NCBI GenBank assembly: GCA_002281855.1
Contig: NCHQ01000017.1
Span: forward strand, 1 to 64,000
Direction of reading: 5' to 3'
Source: Rhodospirillales bacterium 24-66-33
GTDB taxonomy: Bacteria; Pseudomonadota; Alphaproteobacteria; Reyranellales; Reyranellaceae
DNA length: 64,000 bases
Both the position numbers and the translations under genes were made by a program. Every line of letters starts with the position of its first letter. The stretch's first letter is position 1. The notes beneath the pieces are model-generated. The model was given only the letters and a program-made list of their open reading frames with translations, had not been told where the DNA came from and ran no database searches. Of the stretch, positions 57,621 through 64,000 are shown in pieces.

Positions 57621-58043
57621 ATGCGCGATATGGCCAACAACATCACCCCGAAGCCGGTCCTCGCGCCGGCCGTCGGCACCGACGACACTGCGCTGGTCGG
57701 CGCCATCATCGATCGGCTGGGCTTCGATTCGCTGACCTACCTGATCCAGACCGGCACCCTGGCCGACGCCGGGGCGACCTGGACCGCGCTGCTCGAGGAG
57801 AGCGACGACAGCGGCATGTCGGGCGCCAACGCCGTCGCGGACACCGATCTCATCGGCACCGAGGCCCTGGCGGGCTTCACGCAGGCCGCCGATGGCAAGT
57901 GCCTGAAGCTCGGCTATGTCGGCGCCAAGCGCTATACCCGCCTCACGCTGACGCCCTCGGGCAATGCCGGCAATGCGCCGATCTCCGCCATGGCCCTGCT
58001 CGGCATGCCGCACCAGCGCCCGACGGCCAACCCGCCGGCCTAA
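57621..58043 (+). CDS. Conserved-looking phage structural protein of unknown role
   Basis: A 140-residue protein from ATG 57621, after GGAG in the 74-base gap behind the capsid gene. LTYLIQTGTLADAGATWTAL, then EESDDSGMSGANAVADTDLI and LGYVGAKRYTRLTLTPSGNA, suggest a beta-rich fold. Its place between capsid and connector suggests a head accessory or decoration protein; that is inferred from position. No enzyme motif is visible. Confidence 0.7.
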   Translation: MRDMANNITPKPVLAPAVGTDDTALVGAIIDRLGFDSLTYLIQTGTLADAGATWTALLEESDDSGMSGANAVADTDLIGTEALAGFTQAADGKCLKLGYVGAKRYTRLTLTPSGNAGNAPISAMALLGMPHQRPTANPPA

Positions 58044-58050
58044 GCCGACG

Positions 58051-58713
58051 ATGTCGAGCGATCCGATCTTCGAGGTCGTGTCAGCCGCCGAGTTGGAAGA
58101 CCGGCGGTTGACCACGGCCGCCAACGTGCAGGCTGTGCTGTTCGACGGCGCGACCACAGACACCGCGCTCATCGAGGCCCTTATCGACAGGGTCTCGGCG
58201 ATGGCTGCGCGTCGCTGCAACCTGGCGCGGGCTGCAGGTGTGGCGCCACCGACGTTCGGGCGTGAAACCTGCAGGGCGACATGGCGACCGCAAAGCGGCC
58301 GGCGCACCGGCACGCTGATGTTGCCCTGGCGCGTGCCGATCGTGTCGATCTCCTCTGTCGTCGAGGATGGGGTCACCCTGGATAGCAGCGCCTATTCCTT
58401 GCGGCCCGGGGCCATGCTCGAGCTGGCGCTCGACCGGTGCTGGTCAAGTGCGGGAATCGTCGTGACCTACGTCACGGGCTGGGACCTTGCCGACGAAGAG
58501 CAGCGTCCTGCTGATTTCGAGTCAGCCGTCATCGATCAGGTGAAGGTCATGTATCTGTCGCGTGATCGCGACCCCACAATCCGCAGTGAAGACGTGCCCG
58601 GCGTCCATAGCGCGACCTACAGTGTCGCGGGCGGCGACAGCATCAGTGGCAACGGCTTGTTGCCGCAGCTCGAGGCAGCCCTGGCCGACTACCGGGCGCC
58701 CACCATCCTGTGA
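58051..58713 (+). CDS. Phage head-tail connector (gp6-like)
   Basis: A 220-residue protein from ATG 58051, 7 bases after the preceding stop. The helical N-terminal part (LIEALIDRVSAMAARRCNL) and the late segment DFESAVIDQVKVMYLSRDRD, then VHSATYSVAGGD, fit head-tail connector adaptors that add to the portal ring. Its stop overlaps the HNH gene by 4 bases (GTGA). Family assignment is moderate. Confidence 0.75.
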   Translation: MSSDPIFEVVSAAELEDRRLTTAANVQAVLFDGATTDTALIEALIDRVSAMAARRCNLARAAGVAPPTFGRETCRATWRPQSGRRTGTLMLPWRVPIVSISSVVEDGVTLDSSAYSLRPGAMLELALDRCWSSAGIVVTYVTGWDLADEEQRPADFESAVIDQVKVMYLSRDRDPTIRSEDVPGVHSATYSVAGGDSISGNGLLPQLEAALADYRAPTIL

Positions 58714-59081
58714 GCGACCCGTTCTACCGGTCTCGGGAATGGAAGCGGCTGCGGGCTGCGACGCTGGCCCGTGACCCGGTGTGCATCACGCGGGGCTGCG
58801 GCCAGCCCAGCAGCCACGCCGATCACGTCGTGCCTCGCAGCAAAGGCGGCGCCGACAGCCTCGATAATTTGAGGGGTATGTGCGGGCCCTGCCATAACCG
58901 CCGGAGCGCGAGCGGCAATGCAGCACCCCGGGCAGTGGGCTGCCTGCCCGATGGCACGCCACGCGACCCCGGGCACCCCTGGCTGGCATGGGACGGCGGC
59001 ACCACCCCCGGCCCAAAACTTTCGCCGGGGGCCGACGACCGCGTGGGGGCAGTCGCACGCACTAAGTTTCGAAAACAGTAA
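58710..59081 (+). CDS. HNH endonuclease
   Basis: A 123-residue protein beginning with GTG 58710. The HNH core is clear: CITRGCGQPSSHADHVVPRS, KGGADSLDNLRGMCGPCHNRR, with paired cysteines for zinc and the catalytic His. Phage HNH proteins next to the large terminase assist DNA cleavage during packaging. It overlaps the connector gene by 4 bases and the terminase gene by one. The C-terminal 45 residues are Pro/Gly-rich. Confidence 0.93.
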   Translation: MSDPFYRSREWKRLRAATLARDPVCITRGCGQPSSHADHVVPRSKGGADSLDNLRGMCGPCHNRRSASGNAAPRAVGCLPDGTPRDPGHPWLAWDGGTTPGPKLSPGADDRVGAVARTKFRKQ

Positions 59082-60739
59082 TGGGCCTCCGTGGACCGGG
59101 TGCCAGGGCGCTGCGGCGGAAGCCCGGCGAGCCGCCGGCAGCCCCTCAGGAGCCGCAAAAACACCCCTGGGACGAGCCCGGCCTGTCCCGGGCCGAGCGG
59201 GTGATCCGGTTCGTCGAATCGCTCCCGGTGACCAGCGGCGCCCTGGCTGGCACGCGATTCCGCCTGCGGCCATTCCAGCGGAAGATGATCGGGCGGGTCT
59301 ACAAGACCACCCGGGCCGGCCGGCGCCAGGTCCGCACGGCCGTCTGGAGCATGGCCCGCAAGAACGGCAAGACCGATCTGGCCGCCCGCCTGGCGCTCTG
59401 CCACATCGCCGGGCCCGAGGCCGAGCCCCGCGGCGAGGTCTACAGCGCTGCGAACGACCGGTTTCAGGCCGGCCGAACCTTCAGCGAGATCTGCGCGATC
59501 ATCACCCGCACGCCCTGGCTGGCCGCCCGGGTCTCGATCCGGCGCCACTCCAAGGAGCTTGAGGACATCGAGGAGGCCGGCGGCACCGGCACGGTCTACG
59601 CCGCTCTGTCCGCCGACGTCGGCACCAAGCACGGCCTGTCGCCCAGCTTCGTGGTCTACGACGAGTACGGCCAGGCAGAGAAACCGGACCTCTACGACGT
59701 GCTCGACAGCGCCATGGGCGCCCGTGCCGAACCCCTGATGATGGTGATCTCGACGCAGGCGGCGCGAGACGAGGCGCCCCTGTCGCAGCTGATCGACTAC
59801 GGGCTCCGCGTCCAGCGCGGCGAGGTCGATGATCCGAGCTTCCATCTGACCCTGTTCACGGCACCACCGGAGGCCGACCCCTGGGAACGGGCGACATGGA
59901 AGCTGGCCAATCCCGCCCTGGGAGATTTCCGATCGCTCGAGGATGTGCAGCGGATGGCGTTGCAGGCGCAGCGCATGCCCAGCAAGGCGGCATCGTTCCG
60001 AAACCTCATCCTGAACCAGCGCGTCGACACCACGGCCCAATTCCTCTCGGCCGCGGTGTGGAAGCCCTGCGGCGGCGCTGTCGAGGTCGAGCATCTGAAG
60101 GGCCGCCGCTGCTATGGCGGCCTCGATCTCTCGCAAAGCCGCGATCTCACCGCGCTGGTGCTGGTCTTCGAGGATGATGACGAGTCCTACGACGTGCTGC
60201 CGTTTTTCTGGCTGCCGGCCGACGATCTCCGCGAACGCGAGGACACCGATCGCGTGCCCTATGTGCGCTGGGCCGAAGAGGGCTTCCTGCAGACCAGCCC
60301 CGGCCGGACGATCGATCCGAAAGCGGTCGCGCTGAAGATTGCCGAGCTGCACGGCCAGTACGACATCGAGGCGCTGGCATACGACCGCTGGCGTATCGAG
60401 GATCTTCGCCGCGAGCTCGACGCCATCGGTTGTGATGTGGTGCTGGTGCCACACGGCCAGGGCTTCAAGGACATGTCGCCATCGATCGATGTCCTGGAGC
60501 GGCTGATCTTCGAAGCCAAGATCCGCCACGGCGGGCATCCCGTGCTCACGATGTGCGCCTCGAATGCCAAGACCGCGAGCGATCCCGCCGGCAACCGGAA
60601 GCTCGACAAGCAGAAGTCGACGGGGCGAATCGACGGTCTCGTGGCGATGACCATGGCGGTCGGCCGAGCGGCATCGGGCGCCACGGCACGATCGGTCTAC
60701 GAGGGCGACGACCGGCCCGATGGTTTGCTGGTGATCTGA
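59081..60739 (+). CDS. Phage terminase large subunit
   Basis: The packaging motor ATPase and nuclease, 552 residues. The ATPase domain shows a Walker A-like MARKNGKTDLAA (about 91-102) and Walker B FVVYDEYGQ (Asp194, Glu195), with STQAARDEAP as motif III. The nuclease domain starts near YGGLDLSQSRDLTALVLVF (Asp349 metal ligand), and RKLDKQKSTGRIDGLVAMTMA is the typical C-terminal end. Unusually it lies after the capsid and connector genes rather than before the portal. Confidence 0.95.
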   Translation: MGLRGPGARALRRKPGEPPAAPQEPQKHPWDEPGLSRAERVIRFVESLPVTSGALAGTRFRLRPFQRKMIGRVYKTTRAGRRQVRTAVWSMARKNGKTDLAARLALCHIAGPEAEPRGEVYSAANDRFQAGRTFSEICAIITRTPWLAARVSIRRHSKELEDIEEAGGTGTVYAALSADVGTKHGLSPSFVVYDEYGQAEKPDLYDVLDSAMGARAEPLMMVISTQAARDEAPLSQLIDYGLRVQRGEVDDPSFHLTLFTAPPEADPWERATWKLANPALGDFRSLEDVQRMALQAQRMPSKAASFRNLILNQRVDTTAQFLSAAVWKPCGGAVEVEHLKGRRCYGGLDLSQSRDLTALVLVFEDDDESYDVLPFFWLPADDLREREDTDRVPYVRWAEEGFLQTSPGRTIDPKAVALKIAELHGQYDIEALAYDRWRIEDLRRELDAIGCDVVLVPHGQGFKDMSPSIDVLERLIFEAKIRHGGHPVLTMCASNAKTASDPAGNRKLDKQKSTGRIDGLVAMTMAVGRAASGATARSVYEGDDRPDGLLVI

Positions 60740-60873
60740 GCCCTCAGGCAGCCGGGGAAAGCTCGGGCAACAAGCGGCAAAGCTGAATTGGCCTCCGGGT
60801 CGGTGTTTCCGTGCATGGCGCGCCGGACGGCGACAATGATCAGCCGTCGCTTATCAGCACCACGGGACCGGCC

Positions 60874-63408
60874 ATGGACCTCGCCAGACTTTCCCTTGAA
60901 GTGAACAGCGACTCGGTGCGCCAGGCCACCGTCGCGCTCCGCGAGATGGTGCCCGCGGCGAGCGCCGCCGAACGTGCGGCCCAACGTTGGGGCACGTCGA
61001 ATTCTGCCGCGGCCCGGGCGACGGAAGACTTTTCCAAGCGTGTCCAGCGCACGATCCGCGACCTCGAATTCGAGCGTCAGCAGCTCACGCGCACGGCGGC
61101 GGAACGGGAGCGCTATGCCGTGCTGAGACGCGCCGGCGTCGCCGAGATGTCGGCAGAGGGGCGCGCGATTGCGTCCTCGGTGGCTGCCCTGCAAGCCCAG
61201 CGCGCCGCCTCGGCCAACGCGGCGATGTCGATGAAGGGAGTTGGCGCCGCCGGGACCGCGGCCGCGGGAAGCGTGGCGCTACTGACGCGAGCGCTGGGAC
61301 CGTTGTCTGTCTTGCTGCTCGCCGCCGCCGCCGCGCGCAAGGTTTTCACCGCTGGACTGAATGCAGGCAATCTCGGCGAGGAAGCGGAACAGGTCGGATT
61401 GAATACCGACCAACTGCAGGCCTATCGGCTCGCGGGAGCGCAGGCCGGCATCCAGGCTGAGCAATTCGATGCCGCCCTCACCAAGCTCACTCGGACGGTC
61501 GGCGCCGCGAACGATGGCAGCAAGGAACAGATCGACCTTTTCGAGCGCCTCGGCGTCAAGCTGCTCGACAACGAAGGCGGCCTTCGCAAGACCGCGGACC
61601 TCATGCCGGAGATCGCGCGCGGGCTTCTGAAGGTCGGCTCGGAAACCGAACGCAATGCCATGTTGCAGGACCTGTTCGGCCGGTCGGGGATGAAGATGGT
61701 CACTGTCTTGGGCCTGCTCGCCGAGGGGAACGAGAAGCTCGTCGACACCGCGAAACAGCAGAACGCGATTATCGGCGAGAAGACCATGGCCGCATGGGAC
61801 TCGCTGGGCGACCGGATGGCGGTGGCGTCCCAACAGGCGGACACGCTGTTCGCCACATTGGGCCGGCCCGTCGCCCTGGCCGGGCTGGAGATGATCAACT
61901 TTCATCTCGGCAACATGTTCGCCCTGATGAAGGGCATCGAGAAGACCTGGAGCTACATCACGTCGGGTCCCTCCGTGGGCACGCTGGAGACGCGGGCCAA
62001 GACGCTGCAGGCGACCATTGACGCCATGACGTCCGGAGCCGCCGGCGAGATGGACGACCTCGGCAAAGCCCGGCTCGCCGGCCTGTATCGGCAGTTGGGG
62101 GAGGTACAGCAGCAGATCGGCGACCAGCAGACCGCGGCCTACATGCCGCCCGTCACCGTCACGGCGTCTCCGATCGGCGTCCGCAATCCGACCGCCAAAG
62201 GCGGCAGCGCCGGCAGCGATCCCTATGCCAAGGCCGTCGAGGGTGCCCGTGAGTACGTCCTCACGAAACAGGCTGAGACTGCCGCGATCGGCTTGAGCAC
62301 CGAGGCCGCGGCCCGCCTGAAGCACGAGCAGGATCTGCTCAACAAGGTGATGGGCGACGGCAAGTCCGTCACCGATGCTCAGCGCGCGGCGCTGAGCGAG
62401 CTGGCTGCGAGCATGGCCGCGGCCGATGCCGGGCTCGAGGCGGCGAAGTATGAGAACGAGCGCCGCAGCCGGGTCGACGACTTCCTCGCGAACCAGGAGA
62501 TGGAGCGGCAGTCTATCTTCATGACGGCCGAGGCCGCGGCCCGGCTGCGATATGAAACCGAAATGCTGGCCGAGGCGAAGCGCCGGCTCGGCGATGTCTC
62601 ACCGCAGATGCGCGAAAACATCTCCGCGGATGCCGAGCAGATGGCCCGTAGCGAAGAGCAGACCCGCCGGCTCAGGGAGGGCATGCAATTTGCCCGCGAT
62701 CTGACGAAGGGCCTCTTCATGGAATTCGCCCAGGGCATCCGCGAGGGGCAATCGATCTGGGAAGCGTTCGGTAATGCCGGCCTCAGTGCCCTCAGTAAAA
62801 TCGCCGACAAGCTGATCGAAATGGCGGCGAACCAGCTGATGGCCGCGGCCTTCGGCGGTGGTGGAGGCATGGGCGGCATGGGTGGCGGTGGCGGCGGCCT
62901 CCTCGGAGGGGCGTTGAGCTTCATCGGCGGCCTGCTGTTCGAAAACGGCGCCGCGATCCACCGAGGCAACGTTGTCCCGTTTGCGCACGGGGCGGCCTTC
63001 GACCATGGCCATCTCACCCGCTTCGCTGCCGGCGGCATCGCGACGGAGCCGACCTACTTCGGGATGTCGGGCGGCCGCACCGGCGTCATGGGCGAAGCCG
63101 GGCCCGAGGCGATCATGCCGTTGACGCGCATGCCCGACGGCAAGCTCGGCGTCCAGGCGCATGGCGGACCCGGCCGCGTCGAGCCGATGCAGCGCGGCGG
63201 CGGTGGCTCGGGCGGCCGAAGCTCGGGAGGTGGTGACGGCCCCATCACGGTCAACGTCGAGAACCGCGTGACGGTCGGCGAGTTCGTTTCGCGGGCGGAA
63301 GTCAATCAAGCCATGCGGCAGGTCGCCCTGCAGACGAAGCAGTCCACGATCGCCGCCATTGTCGATATGCGGAAGCGTGGCGGCCTCAAGGACGTATTCA
63401 ACCAATGA
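60874..63408 (+). CDS. Phage tail tape measure protein
   Basis: Sets tail length. ATG 60874 (MDLARLSLEVNSDSVRQATV) gives 844 residues; GTG 60811 would add 21. There is a long helical region, a hydrophobic segment at about 130-160 (ALLTRALGPLSVLLLAAAAA), then more coiled coil and a Gly-rich stretch (GGGGGMGGMGGGGGG). The C-terminal GRTGVMGEAGPEAIMPLTR with DGKLGV is the lambda-gpH-type end. It follows the terminase by 134 bases, without the usual tail-tube and chaperone genes between. Confidence 0.92.
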   Translation: MDLARLSLEVNSDSVRQATVALREMVPAASAAERAAQRWGTSNSAAARATEDFSKRVQRTIRDLEFERQQLTRTAAERERYAVLRRAGVAEMSAEGRAIASSVAALQAQRAASANAAMSMKGVGAAGTAAAGSVALLTRALGPLSVLLLAAAAARKVFTAGLNAGNLGEEAEQVGLNTDQLQAYRLAGAQAGIQAEQFDAALTKLTRTVGAANDGSKEQIDLFERLGVKLLDNEGGLRKTADLMPEIARGLLKVGSETERNAMLQDLFGRSGMKMVTVLGLLAEGNEKLVDTAKQQNAIIGEKTMAAWDSLGDRMAVASQQADTLFATLGRPVALAGLEMINFHLGNMFALMKGIEKTWSYITSGPSVGTLETRAKTLQATIDAMTSGAAGEMDDLGKARLAGLYRQLGEVQQQIGDQQTAAYMPPVTVTASPIGVRNPTAKGGSAGSDPYAKAVEGAREYVLTKQAETAAIGLSTEAAARLKHEQDLLNKVMGDGKSVTDAQRAALSELAASMAAADAGLEAAKYENERRSRVDDFLANQEMERQSIFMTAEAAARLRYETEMLAEAKRRLGDVSPQMRENISADAEQMARSEEQTRRLREGMQFARDLTKGLFMEFAQGIREGQSIWEAFGNAGLSALSKIADKLIEMAANQLMAAAFGGGGGMGGMGGGGGGLLGGALSFIGGLLFENGAAIHRGNVVPFAHGAAFDHGHLTRFAAGGIATEPTYFGMSGGRTGVMGEAGPEAIMPLTRMPDGKLGVQAHGGPGRVEPMQRGGGGSGGRSSGGGDGPITVNVENRVTVGEFVSRAEVNQAMRQVALQTKQSTIAAIVDMRKRGGLKDVFNQ

Positions 63409-63701
63409 TCGATCCAAACGAAGATCCACGAATGGAGTACCTGAGGGCGCGCCGCGCTGAAGCGGAGGCCGCTGAGATCGAGGTCGTGACCGAGATTGCA
63501 GCGCAGCGCGCCACGCTCGACGGCCTGACCGATCAGATCGACGCGCTGCTGCGGTCGATCACTGAGAACAATGTGAGGGCCTTCGGCTTTCGGAACAGGC
63601 TGATCTCGCTCGGCGGCTCGCCATCGGCGGACATCATCGATGCCGCTCTGCTGCGCCGTCAAATCATCGGACGAATAAGCCACAAGGCAGTGAGGGGCTG
63701 A
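63405..63701 (+). CDS. Small coiled-coil phage protein
   Basis: A 98-residue protein with a helical heptad-like stretch (RARRAEAEAAEIEVVTEIAA, then TLDGLTDQIDALLRSITEN). It overlaps the tape measure gene by 4 bases (ATGA) and abuts the next gene, so it belongs to the tail transcript. No family recognised. Confidence 0.65.
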   Translation: MIDPNEDPRMEYLRARRAEAEAAEIEVVTEIAAQRATLDGLTDQIDALLRSITENNVRAFGFRNRLISLGGSPSADIIDAALLRRQIIGRISHKAVRG

Positions 63702-64000
63702 ATGGCCAACGACAACGCCAACGACAACGCCGCGGGCCGCGATCTCTTGCGCGTGATGGCCCGGCTCACCGCGCTCGAGGTGATCATGAAGATGATCGCC
63801 GGCAACGCCTTCGGGCGCCTGTCGAACGAAGATGCCCGGGCGTGGGCCGACGACGTCTTGAGCTACCTTGGCGACATCCAGCCGGGGCGCGAGCCCGAGC
63901 CTGATGAGCTGCTCGTCTGGGTCGCGATCAAGACAGAGGCAGTCGCGTCGGGCGCCAGGCTGCTGAAGGGCGCGCTCGAGGTGGCGGCCAGGATCCGCGC
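63702..64000 (+). CDS. Phage protein, incomplete at the window end
   Basis: ATG 63702 follows the preceding stop directly, with GAGGGG upstream. The 99 codons visible encode MANDNANDNAAGRDLLRVMA, RLTALEVIMKMIAGNAFGRL, then DARAWADDVLSYLGDIQPG and remain open at base 64000. It starts with a repeated ANDN motif. Probably a small helical tail or accessory protein; function unknown. Confidence 0.6.
   Translation, partial: MANDNANDNAAGRDLLRVMARLTALEVIMKMIAGNAFGRLSNEDARAWADDVLSYLGDIQPGREPEPDELLVWVAIKTEAVASGARLLKGALEVAARIR

Noticed and set aside
56041-57621. 526-codon minus-strand frame opposite protease and capsid genes
   Set aside because: Antisense shadow of HK97-type genes; low-complexity composition.
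58823-60538. 571-codon minus-strand frame opposite the terminase
   Set aside because: Antisense to HNH and terminase genes whose motifs are unambiguous; no ribosome binding site or recognisable domain.

Overview
This GC-rich window reads as chromosome from an alphaproteobacterium. The evidence is the ribosomal gene order: adk sits between secY and rpsM, rpsD is missing from the alpha-type cluster, and the run ends rpoA-rplQ. Neighbouring metabolic genes fit the same group. Genus cannot be fixed from the sequence alone; no rRNA or tRNA gene was seen.

1-14,101: the end of tuf, then an unbroken plus-strand S10-spc-alpha supercluster: rpsJ rplC rplD rplW rplB rpsS rplV rpsC rplP rpmC rpsQ rplN rplX rplE rpsN rpsH rplF rplR rpsE rpmD rplO secY adk | rpsM rpsK rpoA rplQ. 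A near-consensus sigma-70 promoter and a GNRA-capped hairpin lie in front of rpsM. Two hairpins fill the rpsK-rpoA spacer. A strong intrinsic terminator closes the cluster.

14,102-32,855: housekeeping and catabolic genes in short units. These are a GNAT acetyltransferase; an acyl-CoA dehydrogenase divergent from a crotonase-fold protein that lacks the usual catalytic glutamates; a nucleotide cyclase-FHA protein with a membrane Ser/Thr kinase and a glycine-zipper lipoprotein; an isocitrate-lyase/PEP-mutase family enzyme; two tandem FAD-linked oxidases; Sua5 and CysQ; an SsuD-like flavin monooxygenase with an IclR regulator and a matching palindromic operator; MTA phosphorylase; two SDRs; and a 6-phosphogluconate dehydrogenase divergent from gluconokinase.

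32,870-51,344: an alpha-glucan/trehalose island. Seven plus-strand genes, six of their junctions overlapping or abutting, encode GlgE, a TreS-maltokinase fusion, GlgB, GlgX, TreZ, MalQ and TreY. Together they can turn trehalose into maltose, maltose-1-phosphate and branched glucan, and turn glucan back into trehalose. GlgE carries an extra N-terminal degenerate amylase-like barrel. A divergent gene encodes an unusual protein that looks like a PLP fold-type I enzyme.

51,345-52,775: a 24-residue membrane peptide and a multi-pass membrane protein, preceded by a sequence matching the alphaproteobacterial general-stress (EcfG) promoter and followed by a terminator.

52,776-64,000: mostly intergenic sequence, then a prophage or phage-derived element running off the right edge. 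It holds two small early-type genes, HK97-type portal, prohead protease and capsid, a conserved small protein, a head-tail connector, HNH nuclease, large terminase, tape measure, and two small genes. The terminase lies downstream of the capsid, and no small terminase, tail tube or integrase is visible here.
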